NCBI GenBank assembly: GCA_038496445.1 | Contig: JALMLS010000256.1 | Coordinates: 62,001-126,000, forward strand | Direction of reading: 5' to 3' | Source: Trichosphaerium sp. ATCC 40318 | Taxonomy: Eukaryota; Discosea; Flabellinia; Trichosidae | Length of the DNA stretch: 64,000 nucleotides | In this document: positions 47,401-57,223 of the stretch, piece after piece | Position numbering within the stretch: position 1 is the stretch's first letter | Layout of the letters: every line of letters starts with the position of its first letter | Translations under genes and position numbers: made by a program | Notes under the pieces: generated by a model | The model's database searches: none | What the model was told of the DNA's origin: nothing | Seen by the model: only the letters and a program-made list of their open reading frames with translations

Positions 47401-47882
47401 TTATTTTTCCTTCAAACACATTTGCAATTCACACGAGTGTTCTTAAATGTAGAATAAATCCGCTCGTGTGGCTACGCTAGAGCCACCAAAGACTGAGCGT
47501 CTTTCCTCCCAAGCGCGTCTCCCTTATATTGACAACGTTGTCCAATCTAAAACGATCAAAATCAAGAAAAAAAAAGGAAAAAAAAAAAAGGTTTGTAGTT
47601 GTTAAACTGTACCTTGATGTGATGAAACTTGGTAAAAGTTAAAATACCATCATCTTTTTCACCTATATAACGTATAAGCCGTTCTCCTGAGTCGTGAGTA
47701 TTATCTCGGCCTCTCTAGTGTTAATAAGCTTAAAAAGTATATGGTTAACTGTTTTGACATACGTCTTCGATTGTAAGCAACGCTGAAAGGCGATACTTTT
47801 GTTTTTTGGTTGTAACACTATGTGTGGCATCTATAAAGTTTGGATATATGCCTATGATGCCGTATCCCTCTTTAAAGCTCAT
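41428..47882 (-). CDS. Hotdog-fold acyl thioesterase, one intron holds a retroelement
   Basis: The gene reads from about 47882 to 41428. The 5' part (47882-47613) encodes GYGIIGIYPNFIDATHSVTT and, after a 40-nt intron, ERLIRYIGEKDDGILTFTKF. The next exon starts at 42545 (YNNSLERVRPQGNFNLH), in the same phase. Then come LNYPKDIHDLKHVLSS, SSYVTVSLITNEYKQ, AECRSTLVMVSR and KLIPNFRKKAKGK. The second hotdog has TWDLDVFGHVNHAQYMVWYE, whose Asp-x-x-Gly-His-Val-Asn-x-x-x-Tyr is the 4HBT acyl-thioesterase signature, and GDTVRIEMFEIEG. So it probably hydrolyses acyl-CoA or acyl-ACP thioesters. The intron 47612-42546 is 5067 nt, of which 4933 is the retroelement; the rest is a 134-nt intron. The 47882 Met lies inside a longer open frame (to about 47960), so the true start may be upstream. 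No presequence seen. Confidence 0.65.
42618..42729 (+). repeat. Split direct repeat A1 of the retroelement
   Basis: 112 bp beginning ATGAATGAAGATGTGGAACA. Matches A2 at 47239-47350 with a single mismatch (GTGAATATC versus GTCAATATC). It already contains the Gag start codon at 42707 and marks the left end of the element. Confidence 0.93.
42707..44455 (+). CDS. Retroelement Gag-like protein with CCHC zinc knuckle
   Basis: 582 residues, one uninterrupted frame. It would package the element's RNA. The N-terminal half is helical, with a coiled-coil-like Gln/Glu-rich stretch near residues 185-230. A Pro/Thr/Gln-rich linker follows, then a basic Pro/Arg/Gln segment (PRGPPRPRRQQQPRRPP). The C-terminus is a retroviral-type zinc knuckle, CFSCGIKEHWHNTC (C-x2-C-x4-H-x4-C), near 44396-44437. 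The ATG lies inside the A repeat, so a start codon is regenerated with each new copy. Intact, unlike the following pol frame. Confidence 0.85.
   Translation: MASSNQNIGDTGKYLGVSPYWYKIVVDAAPQFREFSKTKEKATKRDFVNFLAVNLDPDKKIKGTQLWDKIMAQSRDTILEIYEQVATDVELKKYLDWIKIGTTFLNMSGRHMENLQNIFKPQTPKKNFVSKIVSLVSPSRDKNFQNNQDVPSFDDSEVDAALAGVSSEDLTIREDLDLSSPEQLQLVQNLIQATEDYQRQTEVLKRQLDVVQKENQALNDELKQQQASKEPEGTWTKTKKDLQILEKAREICLSYASRVGLQNSATTEVTATPPRPTQGIQSVPDQGTATGTGLPNPYQYQNQQGTPKTDTFSFDNVTAPYNGLMAKTTPTPLVQGIMPSDFTVVSAEEAAALRKTFTNSPLICGITRFGIKNPVYFPEFVQSFNVFDSSPVLSHRPSKAIPITSDADLIMRLRLILRQANVDMTNSLISKTMLEHYQRYHNQVLALLSMYTQQQVLIFDRAVRKFWERSDSPYLVPQLYFNMYLGPVQQPNNQPRGPPRPRRQQQPRRPPLTKQEVIDAQVGSRNNPWNITNDHLACIQANSLSSDNCRFSRRPNGCYLKHVCFSCGIKEHWHNTCPNQRR
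44516..46064 (+). pseudogene. Retroelement reverse transcriptase/RNase H, frameshifted
   Basis: Would copy the element's RNA to DNA. The first part (44516-45049) carries RT fingers motifs up to YRMVPVNPKHHDLIAFEW. The second part (to 46064, in a different frame) continues GRLPFEWNRAPEVFIRL, the catalytic HVVYFDDWLIIG (YFDD at 45159-45170), LGYEIN, and RNase H motifs FQTDASNIAAGAFL, VDNTGVVASVN and TWIPSEENTLADALSRL. The frame changes because AATATTATAT is exactly duplicated at 45028-45047, adding 10 nt. Removing one unit in thought would leave one open frame. A single TAA at 46062 then separates it from the recombinase frame, which is in the same phase, so the two may have been one polyprotein. 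Confidence 0.85.
46152..47132 (+). CDS. Retroelement tyrosine recombinase
   Basis: 326 residues. It would insert the circular DNA copy by site-specific strand exchange, replacing the DDE integrase of LTR elements. The N-terminal SAM-like helices include DTIRVYFSHWAWLSKRLGY. The catalytic domain shows the first Arg in ALMAFWGMLRIGNL, a beta-hairpin Lys region (WWFTLRQTKTIRF), then GHSYRRGGATHAAAAGV with the H-x-x-R pair at 46902-46913. GDWSSDAYQIYIV follows, with the nucleophile Tyr at 46995 or 47004. All four catalytic positions are present. The frame is open upstream to the TAA at 46062, so the ATG at 46152 may be an internal Met of a pol-recombinase fusion. Confidence 0.9.
   Translation: MSAIKAVVIALLKLNIPQSQWMPLSSQHMQLVVALWAKESAEEEGLKPDTIRVYFSHWAWLSKRLGYADPRENCVLYHDMLRGLRRKVGDRVDRKRPMTAVMLLNIRKKVDLRQNKDLVYWTAALMAFWGMLRIGNLVPRKVAEFSVDRHVSRSNIEFDGDTWWFTLRQTKTIRFRERKHVIPFLDMEGHPLCPTTAINRLIKQVKPIQGKSLFRHKNNGRWSQITYSKFVKWTKLMVSKMVNNTKKYAGHSYRRGGATHAAAAGVPNEWIKYIGDWSSDAYQIYIVKNKEDRLIAPKLMFQWLKHGLDHTDRAGEDGQPQPWLED
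47138..47239 (+). repeat. Split direct repeat B1 of the retroelement
   Basis: 102 bp beginning GTAGAATAAATCCGCTCGTG and ending CCAATCTAA. It starts five bases after the recombinase stop and abuts A2 directly. Matches B2 at 47449-47550. Confidence 0.93.
47239..47350 (+). repeat. Split direct repeat A2 of the retroelement
   Basis: 112 bp copy of A1, joined directly to B1. The B1-A2 junction copies what a circle joining B2 to A1 would look like, which is the expected product of the element's replication cycle. Confidence 0.93.
47449..47550 (+). repeat. Split direct repeat B2, right end of the retroelement
   Basis: 102 bp copy of B1 after a 98-bp T-rich spacer (47351-47448). It ends at CCAATCTAA; host intron sequence resumes with AACGATC. 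Confidence 0.92.
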
Positions 47883-48181
47883 TATTTTATAGCCACCTAC
47901 ACGAGACTTAAAAATTGATGACTTAAGCCAACATCTTTTCTGAAAGACAACTCGCTATCAAAGCACGTTGCTACTGTTTTTGTAGATACGGCCAGATTTC
48001 ATACAGTTTAGCGTTTAAATAGTAACTGGAACACGTGTGTTGTGGCTTAATTCAGTCAACACTTAGTGCAGTAATTTTACAATTGTCAAGCGTTAACCAA
48101 GTATAGTAACAATACTAGTGTAACAACGTCGCCTAACTCAGCGTTCTAGTATTACTTGGTGAACATCACAAACTTGATTTG
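47883..48181. promoter_or_regulatory. Region between divergent thioesterase and F-box/LRR genes
   Basis: 299 bp. The first 80 bp may still be thioesterase coding sequence on the minus strand (an open frame encoding SIFKSRVGGYK). A CACGTG lies near 48033. Otherwise no feature is seen. Confidence 0.35.
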
Positions 48182-50256
48182 ATGGCAACAGTTAAAACAA
48201 GTAAACTACGTACGAAAACTCTTAATCTGAGCGTCATTCTCAATAATAACGTGTTTTAAGCGCCAAATGAGCTGGTAATACAACAAAACGCTTCAATTGC
48301 TTCTAATTTACCATATGACGTTCTCTGGATAATATCAAAGCGCTTGATATCACCAAAAGATCAAAAGAAAACACTTACATTCCGTTTGGTTAACAAACAT
48401 TGGAACAAAGTTATTATATCTCGTGTGGAGTGCCTAGAGCTTTTTTGGAGCGATTCAAACTCTACCAGTGCATTACGTAATCTTGCATCTTTCCCACGTG
48501 TTTCACGTTTTTCAATAATATCACATGACATACTATTGAAGGAGTCATCAATACGTGATATACTTTCAATGATTTCGCCGTCCAAACTTGTTCATCTATC
48601 TGTGGAGCACTGTTCGAGCATAACTCCGAATGTGTACAATGTATTGACTCAGTATACAAGGTTAGAGAGCTTCTATATAACTAGCACTATAAAGGACTTC
48701 AATTGGATTAAACAAATGACTCGCTTGAAGAGTTTGACTTGTCAGATGCCACGGAAAGTAAATTACTCGGATCTTGTTCAGTTGACACATCTTGAGACAT
48801 TAGACAGCTCAATTTGTGGTGCTGAATCAAGTTGTATGACTAACTTGAAAGCATTGGTAACAGATTCGTTCAATACTGGTCGTATTATAAGACATGAGGA
48901 GCTTGAACATTTGACTTTAAGAAAGTATAATAATCTTGAGATGTTCTCGATGTCGCTGTTTCCAAAGATTAAGACTTTCTCATATAAGTTTGAAGTAATG
49001 ATACGTGGAGAGAGATATTCTTGTTTACCAATGAGATATAGCTTACAGTTCCTCGATTTTCCAACCATTCAGGTAAGTAGATGTGACTCTTTTTAATGTT
49101 ATTTTTCTCATAATTTTCTTCTTAAATGCAAACTTCAACTGCTTTTTTGTTTCATTCATTGCGCCTAGAAGTCAATTCTTAATAAGACTAAGCAGTGATA
49201 AATACTTTGTTTGATACTGTTGATTAACTTCTTGTTTACAGAGATTACAACTTTACTATGATGGCTTCGCTACACCTCATCTTGAAGATTTCCAAGACTG
49301 TAAGCAGTTAGATAGTCTTTATCTTGATGCTTCAAGGATGGGTCTTTCGCACAGTGACCTTATTACCAGTGTTATTGATATTTCTGGACTACACCTGCTC
49401 ACAACTTTGAGGACACTTCGAATAAAATACAGGTACCTCGTTAACATGGACAGGGTTTTTAGTCACATGGATAAAATGACTTTCTTGGACACGGTTGGTA
49501 CGACTTTGTATCTTGCTTCATTCAAGAGCTAGCTCTAGTTCCAATGTTCTTGGATTTCTTATGAAATGTTTGTGCTAACTATTTTTTTTTTTCAAGTATG
49601 CAACGCTGAGCTGCCAGCAATATGTTTACAGTCATTAACTCAATTAACCTCACTTGAATTAACAATTACAAAAGATAATCCTCAACTAGAATTAATTCTT
49701 CAATACACAAAGTTGACACGACTAGTTGTTACAGTACGTCTTCAGAAAAAAAGATGACTAAAAAACCACCAATTTGAATTCAGCTCCTTTACATTTTCTA
49801 GGCAAAGGGGCACAGTAATGAGCTTGTAGAAGGAATATGTGGGAAATTAACAAGATTACGAGAGTTGGGTATTATAAAGTCACATATTTCAGATGAAGGA
49901 CTTCAAATGTATGTGTTACATCCTTTTTTTTTTGGATTTTGATGGTTTTTCTTCTTCCATTTTTCTTCTCTTTATGATATGTGCGTTGATTTTCTTATAT
50001 TATCATGCAGGCTTTCTGCATTACCGCAGCTTCAAAAACTTTGCTTATGGAGAAATACAACAGTTACCAATGAAGGTATATCGGAATTCAAAAAACAAAA
50101 CATGTATGTATCTGTGGATATTTCTCAATCATTTTCAAACGATGATTTATAAACTGTGTTACTTAAACTGAACACTGCTCCATTTTCAGAACCCAGTGCT
50201 GTTCAGTCACTATTCTCGCTTCACATAGAGCAATCCAAGTAAGACAAAGATACTGA
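48182..50256 (+). CDS. F-box/leucine-rich-repeat protein
   Basis: The ATG at 48182 begins a 28-nt exon. Splicing over GTACGAAAA...TTTTAAG gives KLPPNELVIQQ, followed by LPYDVLWIISKRLISPKDQ and TLTFRLVNKHWNKVIISRV, a good F-box (Leu-Pro, Val-x-x-x-W). Leucine-rich repeats follow: LVHLSVEHCSSITPNVYNVL, YTRLESFYITSTIKDFNWIK, LTHLETLDSSICG, LRTLRIKYRY, LTQLTSLELTITKDNPQLE, LTRLRELGIIKSHISDEGLQ, LPQLQKLCLWRNTTVTNEGI. The probable role is to present substrates to an SCF ubiquitin ligase, by family analogy. Five introns, one of more than 150 nt (49072-49240). The last exon's frame is not certain; the chosen reading stops at 50254. Confidence 0.7.
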
Positions 50257-50783
50257 AGACTCTGGTTAAAGCAGTAAACTTTTATTTACTTACAAACAAT
50301 GCCGTATATATTTACCATTATTTACCAAATATAGGCTTTTGTGGTTTAAGGTCCAAAAACGTTTTATATTTTACGTCTCTTTTTGGCGTCTCTTAATTTA
50401 GTAAGTTGCAAAAGTAGAAATCCAACGCTTCTAGAGCTCGGCAGGTCCAGAGCTATAAACCGATTATTTGTTGCGGTGTCCTAGCTTCCTGCATCTTACG
50501 GAACTTGAAAAGACATGCTAGACTTTGGCAAAACTTTGGCTCTGTCGGTATAGCCACTTTTGGCTCAAACCGAAATTTCAGAATTTTTGTACAGAATTGT
50601 AGAAAAAACTACGAAGGTTTTTGATTGAAAAGCTGGAGGTTTTTGATTCTTGCTGAGTTTGTTTGTGGCTACTCCCCTGTGTTAGTTTGTTATTATTCTT
50701 AAATTATAATGAAGGTACAGGATTTTCATGGTGCGTTGTGGTATCGAACTTAACGAAACTTAAAAACAGATATCAGTACAAGT
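50257..50783. other. Intergenic upstream of the beta-helix receptor gene
   Basis: 527 bp. Includes the 3' flank of the F-box/LRR gene and the presumed promoter of the next. No repeat, RNA or credible reading frame seen. Confidence 0.45.
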
Positions 50784-53700
50784 ATGGCAACACCTCTTCT
50801 AATTGTGCTACTTGCACTTATTGCATGCGCTTACAATCAGATACGTACGAATAAATCTCCAAGAAATAGAATACTAGTATCTAACCGTTTATTTCCGAAG
50901 CTCTCCCTTGTAGCGTTCATGTCTCTCCAACAGGAAGCAATACCATGGTACGCTCTATTCTAACCGATAACAACTAACTAGCGGATTTCAGGGTAATGGC
51001 ACTGTTGGAAACCCATTTGCATCTATTTCAAAAGCAGCATCGTTACATGATTGTGGTAACTTAACGTCTGGCAGCAACTCTTGTGTTATTTGTTTGGCAA
51101 GTACGTGCTACAAACGGTTTATCTTTTTTTTATTCGCTAATGGGTACAAGATGGCACGTATGGCTACGATAATGAAGAAGTAGTTCGCTATAGAGCTAGA
51201 TTACGTAAGCATTCCACACATGCTTATCGGCTTTAAAAGATGCTGTTAAACAAGGTAGTGGAGTGTGAGAGCATAAAATTACGTTGTAAGCACGGAAAAA
51301 AGTACTTACTTAAAAGCAAAAACTTTTTGCCTTAAAAGGAAAGTAGCAACATAAACTCCTTGAACACGGTTTCATGATGCCTGCACATTACACAGCCTTT
51401 TAATTGTTCCAAATATGTAGGAACTGAAGTTACAAGTGTTTTACAGCGTTTAGTGGCTAAAAAAGTTATTTGCTCTTTAAAATCAAAGAACAATACTGTA
51501 CAAGCGTCATTCGCGCATAGAATATGCGTTTCCAAGCATAAAACGCTGTTTAAAACAAAAAGGCAAGAAAAAGGTATAATGCCAGGCAATGCCATCGATA
51601 TTCTCTAAACTATATAAACAAATCATATACTTCTGTTTCTACATAGTCACGGTTTGGACCGTTTTGGCCCTAGCCTTTAATATTGGTTTTACGAAAAATT
51701 CCAGCTGTAGAAAACTGGGCCATTTTTAAAAACACATAAATGTGCCAGCTAAAATACATCACTTGCAACGCATGTGAGTATATCGGTGGCAATAACTGAG
51801 ATGTAAAATTGATTGTGTGATAACTTTGGGAAAAAAAAAATGTAAGTGAGTACTTTTGGTGCAAACGCTTTTATCATGTGTATTTTTACAATTGATCATA
51901 GTGGCACCACTATGCCATATACTCATTTTCTAATGAAGAAAAGTGTAGAACATAACATATAACATCAGTGTAGAATAGTAAACCTTTTGTTTCATCAAAT
52001 ATCATTCAACAAACTCCCACATTTGACGCACTTTATTGTGCGTTTACTTTTCAATAACATGCTTTGAGGCTATTAAATACGACCATTGACACCTACTCAA
52101 AGTGATTAAAACATAGTTGATAATGTGTGCAATAAGTATAACTTAGCTAAACAATGCTTAAAAAGTCACAAAATTAAACTATTTTTTAGAGTCATTGTAG
52201 GCTACATCACTGTTGGTGAATGTTTCATACTCTGTATATATTATTCACAGTATGTATGGCTACTATTTACTCAAGCGTCAATCATAAAAAACTATTTTCA
52301 ACATCAAAATAATTTTGTTTTAAAAGTGGAGTGCTTACATAATCTGGCTCTAACTCAGCTGAAAAAGGTAAAAAAAATCCACAAAGTGATTTTGGTTAAA
52401 ACTATTTTAGGACACCTTGTAATCCGTACTGCTAATTCTTCATCTGCAATATTCTACCCTAAGATTGTAAGTACCATAATTCCTATGAGATATGTAACAA
52501 AGTGCTTATATAGAATCCTAGGTTTTCGAGTACACAGTTTTACTAGTCGACCTTTCAGGTAACGAAACTGATATTGGTTGTTGTTATTTAAAGTCGTCTA
52601 GGATTTCGTGCCCAGGTCATATTCAAATCAAATCAAGCTTGGAATAAACCCATGAAACTGGTTGCTACAGTTACAGACTTTGACATAGCAGGTACTTCAA
52701 AACAACTGGCAAAAGACTTTATTCGCAATTGAATCCAGTTCTGCTGTATTGAAGTTTTCGAGGGTTGACTTTATCAAGACTATGAATGTAACGGACAAAA
52801 GTGATGGCATAACTCTTACATTTACTGAATGTACCTTGACACGAGGGTTTCTAAACAAGATACACGTACGTCGGAGAATTTTGTTTTGTGCATTTTGGAT
52901 AACACGTGACAAGGTACAATCAGCAGGCATCTCTACTGTAAACATTGTGGATTCAACAGCAAGCAATGCAGGAGATTTTGAAGTGGGAGGTAACTTTTAT
53001 TATGCTCCGGTTCCTACTGAAGAACTCAAGGCGATAGTATGACTATTAATGTGCAACGAACAACGTTTAAGCGCACACTAATGAAATTGAGAGGATCAGA
53101 AATCAAAATCGAAGATTCGTCTTTACCTGTGTTAATAGCGTGTGCCTTGATTTGAATAGTATAAACAGTGCATCGTCGCCTATAAGTATTGATAGTACAT
53201 TGTTTCAAGGCAATAATATAAAGTCATATATTAGTATTTGGACAGACAAAGAAATTGATGCATATCTTAAGAATGTCACATTTGATTGCGGTTCCGTTAG
53301 TACTTTAAAGTTTGTTCTTGGTCTTAAATTATTTAGGGCATAAAACGACAAGCAGGTCTGATAGATGTTAATTATAGAGGAGCAGTATACATTTATAAAC
53401 AAGACACGAAAACATGTGATTGTAAGTTTCTTGTTAAAAAATCAGAAAGATAACAAAGTTTAGTGCCTTGCTCCCTGGGGAGTACTAGACCAATGTGGTA
53501 TATGAAGTGTTCACAGTGTAGGCATGGATTTGTAGCCGTTGACGATTTATATTGTACTGAGTGTAAAGCAGGCATGTACTTAATTACAAGCAACCATTAA
53601 TGTTTGTAGGAACCTTTGCAAATAGCGTTCAAACAAAATGTGTTGAATGTCCACCAGGCACTTACACTGCATATGAGTAAGTCTTTTGCTCATTTTATGC

Positions 53701-54243
53701 GAAACTAATGCCAGTACAATAGTGGTTTAAGTACATGTAGAAATTGTAGTGATATCTACTATCAAGATTTAAGTGGACAAACAGATTGCAAACTTGTCCT
53801 TTTGGGTATAAAAAAGCAAATAGTACTGCTTGTGTTGAATGTGAAGCAGGTAAATTCTTCGGGTTTTGTTTTGCTTTTTGTATCATGAGACAACACCTGC
53901 GCAGCTGTGTTTTTGTTGATGTATGTAGGAGACCTAGCAATACTGGGTGATTGCGCTAAATGTCCAGCTTTTTCAACAGCTGACTCAACAAAAAGATACT
54001 GCAAGCGTAAGCAAAAATACAGTTTAGTGCTTTGTATAAAGTTGATATTTAATCTTTAGTTAATGGCGCTGGCATTGCCTTGAGTATAGGTTGTACAATT
54101 TTAGGATTTGTTTGCCTCGCAGGTACTTATATTATGATTGAAGAAGCTGTTTCTTAACGTGGTATTAACATGTAATAGGAATTGCTGTTATTTTTATTGT
54201 TTTAAAGAAAAAAGAAAACAAAAAAGACTATGTGGCACTGTAA
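50784..54243 (+). CDS. Beta-helix and GCC2/GCC3 cysteine-rich type I membrane protein
   Basis: The ATG at 50784 gives a signal peptide (MATPLLIVLLALIACAYNQ). The next exons encode VHVSPTGSNTMGNGTVGNPF and ASISKAASLHDCG, the usual start of right-handed parallel beta-helix ectodomains. After a stretch I cannot decode (about 51215-52400), strand-rich exons resume: VIFKSNQAWNKPMKLVATV, SSSAVLKFSRVDFIK, ISTVNIVDSTASNAGDF, SYISIWTDKEIDAYLKNVTF. Then a tandem of Cys-rich modules (CSQCRHGFVAVDDLYCTECK, CVECPPGTYTAY, CRNCSDIYYQDLSGQTDC, CVECEAG, CAKCPAFSTADSTKRYC) matches GCC2/GCC3 ephrin-receptor-like repeats. It ends with a transmembrane helix (IALSIGCTILGFVCLAGI) and a short Lys-rich tail, stop at 54241. 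Two neighbouring genes rather than one cannot be excluded because of the undecoded gap. Confidence 0.6.
51240..52400. other. Undecoded stretch inside the beta-helix gene
   Basis: About 1.1 kb with stops in all frames. It is much longer than any other intron here except the one holding the retroelement. It matches none of the repeats found in this window. It may be a long intron, an old insertion, or the border between two genes. Confidence 0.35.
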
Positions 54244-54852
54244 TAGACGACAGTACGAAAAATTTCGCAAATGCAGCGTTACAGCTTCATTCTAATAAAC
54301 GACATTACTCTACAGAAAAATGTACCAATAATTTTAACCAGTCGTTGAAACCAAGCATGTGATACAATTAAAAGAGCGTAAATAAATAAGAACTATTCTT
54401 GTAAATATCAACATCACTATCGCAGCTGATGAACACGTGGTTCTCGTCTGCGTCATTACACTTTCATCAGTGATAGTTGAATTAAGCTTCAATAAGAACC
54501 AGATTAAACGCTGAATATCCTCCTCATAGATTTTGGCTTGATGATGAATTTAAAGTGAAGACTAAGTACAGAAAAAAAAAAAAAAGACCTTGCCGCAAAA
54601 TCTTGTCATTTGTAACTGGCTTGACAAACGTTCCAATTAACCAACAACAATTATGCTTGCAACGAAACGTCACTGTACATGTTCAGTATTCCATTCAAGG
54701 AACTGATTGAACTTGACGTTCAAACAGGAATTTCTTCTATTGACCTCTTAGTACAGGAGACATAGCTAGGCCACAAAACTAAGGATAAGTTAAGTTGCAC
54801 GTGTATTCAACAAACGTGCAGTTTTCTTAGTAGTAAAGCTACCGAAGAAACA
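54244..54852. other. Intergenic, no gene seen
   Basis: 609 bp between two plus-strand genes. CACGTG motifs near 54435 and 54798 and a long A-run near 54570-54586. No coding sequence or RNA seen. Confidence 0.45.
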
Positions 54853-56702
54853 ATGGAAGGTAATAGCTCTTTGCCAGTTAGTGGAGCAATCGCAGATACA
54901 AATGAGGCTGATAACGGCGTATTGGAATGTAATAAGGCCGTGAACGCTTTATCTATTAACGACAAGCTTAATACTTTAACGACGCGAGAGATAGTTAACT
55001 TGAATGCGCCACCAAGGGAGAGATGGAAGCATATTGTCCTAAAATACAAAGGGCACTTCAAAGAGCTTGTAGATTACATTTATTCGTCTGAGCGGGAAGA
55101 ATTTGGGCAAATGTTCGGTAATACTATTGGAGCGACTGTAGCATATATCGCTGGAGCTTTTGGACATAATATCACGCCAACGTACATTCGGTACGCATTT
55201 TGACACAATTCTAATTGTAGAGCATCGGTTTGCGTTACTGCGTCTTTAACATGATACTAGGGACGAACTGGCAGGTATAGCTGATATCACAGAAGAGTTT
55301 GGGCTTAATTTCGGGAGGCTACTACAACTAAACATAGGATACGATTTAATAGCGCGGTACGTTATCAACACGACATGAAATAGAAACTTTTATTCGTTGA
55401 GAGGATTTTTTGATTAAAACCGCGTCGTAGGTGCACATCTGCTGTTGGTACAACGTCTAATGGATTACCTATAATATTACGTAACATGGACTGGGACGCT
55501 GACATCTTTCGGAAGTTAACTATTGACGTTGTATGCCATAAACCCTTTGTTTGTTTTAGCAACTTGTATACAAGCGTCAGCGCTCGTGATTTTGATTTTT
55601 TCAGTGAAACTTCGAAGTTATGAAGCGGTTTTCGTTTTTAATTTTTTTTTCTCTTTCTATTAGTAAAGTATCTACAACGCTTTGATGAACACAGTTCATC
55701 GTATTTTTAGAAAAGAAAATGTATTTTACGCCTTAGTTTGCAAGATCTCGCCGTTTTGTTTATTTCGAGAGCGAAAATTTTACTTATTCTTTTTTGTTTT
55801 ACAGGAATTCCAACGTGATGGCAAGACTGTATATCGTGGTACAACATGGGTTGGATTTGTTGGTATACTTACTGCTGCAAAAATGGAAACAAGTCTAGGA
55901 GCTGGATATGCTGTAACACTCAATTTTCGATGGTACGTACATTATTGGTTTTTTTTTGGTTCAGATTAAATTTCTTTTTGAACAATTTTGTTGGCTCTTG
56001 GCCTTTGATACCGATACCTACAAGAATGAAAGGTTGTTTATGTTTTTCTACTATAAAATGAGCACTTTGCGAAGTGTGAGAGTTGTTTTGTTAAAGGTTG
56101 TTTTGTTTTGTTGTTTGATTGAACAGTGTTGCTTACAGTTTTTTAATAGGGTTGCTACATCTCTCATATGGAATGTTATAGGATCATTAAATAACTACTG
56201 GCCAATATCTTTCCTTATACGTGATGTACTAGAGACCAAACATTCATACGAAACAGCTGTAGAAGCACTAGCAACATCACTTTTAATGGCGCCTACTTAC
56301 TTCATAGTTTGTGGACCTAAAAAAGGAGAAGGTGTTGTGTTATCAAGAAACAGAACTACAGAAGAAAAGAGATACCTACTAGGTAATGAACAAGATGCTG
56401 TTATTGCACAGACAAATTGTGACCAATGGGTTGATAAAATAGACCCAGTGTGGGCTGAAGGAGATCCATTACTTATTGACTCTGTTGAAAGAAGAAATTC
56501 TTTTAAAGAGAATTATAAGAGTATCACAAAGGAAGGACACGTTGATAATTATTTTATACCTTTAGCTTCTACTCCTGTTTGTAATTACCAAACGCTTTAT
56601 TCTGTTATCATGTCACCTGGGAATAGTATTTATAGAAGTTGGACTGTTGGTGATACCAATACTTTCTTGGGAGATGTCAAGGCTTCAACAAACTCAAGTT
56701 GA
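54853..56702 (+). CDS. Acid ceramidase/NAAA-like amidase without signal or saposin
   Basis: Second N-terminal-nucleophile amidase of the acid-ceramidase type. The ATG at 54853 is followed by a polar acidic segment with no signal peptide. IVNLNAPPRERWKHIVLKYK is the family's N-terminal block, and NFGRLLQLNIGYDLIA precedes the nucleophile. RCTSAVGTTSNGLPIILRNM then has the catalytic Cys, and next comes DWD. The beta subunit continues GTTWVGFVGILTAAKMETS, LATSLLMAPTYFIVCGPKKG, GVVLSRNRTTEEKRYLLG and an ending that includes TPVCNYQTLYSVIMSPGN. Compared with the paralogue at 27803-29823, it lacks signal peptide and saposin, so it may act in the cytosol, or its first exon may be missed. The intron around 55934-56150 is long for this genome and its exact ends are uncertain. 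Confidence 0.8.
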
Positions 56703-57223
56703 TGTACCATTGATGACCTTCAAGTCAAAAAATGCGAAAATTAAAATTAACTTATGGGCAGGTAGAGTCAAAGAGTCACTGCTTGGTTGAAAACGGAGGA
56801 ATTGTAATAGAAGTTAAAGAAAAAAACAATGTAAATACTTTATTTATCTGATCGATTCTAATATTTTTAAACAACATATTGTCCGATAGCACTCAAGTTA
56901 TTTGAGACTTGATCCAAAATTAACAAAAAGGTTTTTTCCCAAATAGCCAAGTCAAAAAACTGCAGACTTAAATTGCTAAACAAGATTTTGAGGAACATTT
57001 TTGTCTACAATATTTAGTAAGTTGGTGGTACTAATAGTTCATGTCAAATTTGAAGCAAACATCACTTATTGTATCAGTTGAATCGAAAATTTCGTTTGAC
57101 TTGCAAAGTATTTAAGCGTACTATATTCACTATAGCATCCAAAGATTTTGATCTAAGTACCACTTTTTTGGCAGTGGTTTCCCGTTGCAATTCAAATAAC
57201 ACGTGTTTTGGCTACAATTTTAT
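56703..57223. other. Intergenic between converging genes
   Basis: 521 bp, AT-rich 3' flank of two converging genes. A short reading frame right after 56702 does not continue the amidase. Nothing else seen. Confidence 0.45.

Larger units (their letters stand above)
42618..47550 (+). mobile_element. Ngaro/PAT-type tyrosine-recombinase retroelement
   Basis: Complete 4933-bp element in the order A1 - Gag - reverse transcriptase/RNase H - tyrosine recombinase - B1 - A2 - spacer - B2. Those split direct repeats are the defining layout of Ngaro and PAT members of the DIRS order; there are no LTRs, no integrase and no target duplication. It is inserted antisense within an intron of the thioesterase gene. 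The A copies differ at one base and the B copies appear identical over 102 bp, which points to a recent insertion. The pol frame is broken in this copy (see its parts), so it probably no longer moves by itself. Confidence 0.92.

Noticed and set aside
42618-47550. LTR (Ty3/Copia-like) retrotransposon
   Set aside because: There are no long terminal repeats and no DDE integrase; the recombinase is of the tyrosine type and the repeats are split direct repeats.
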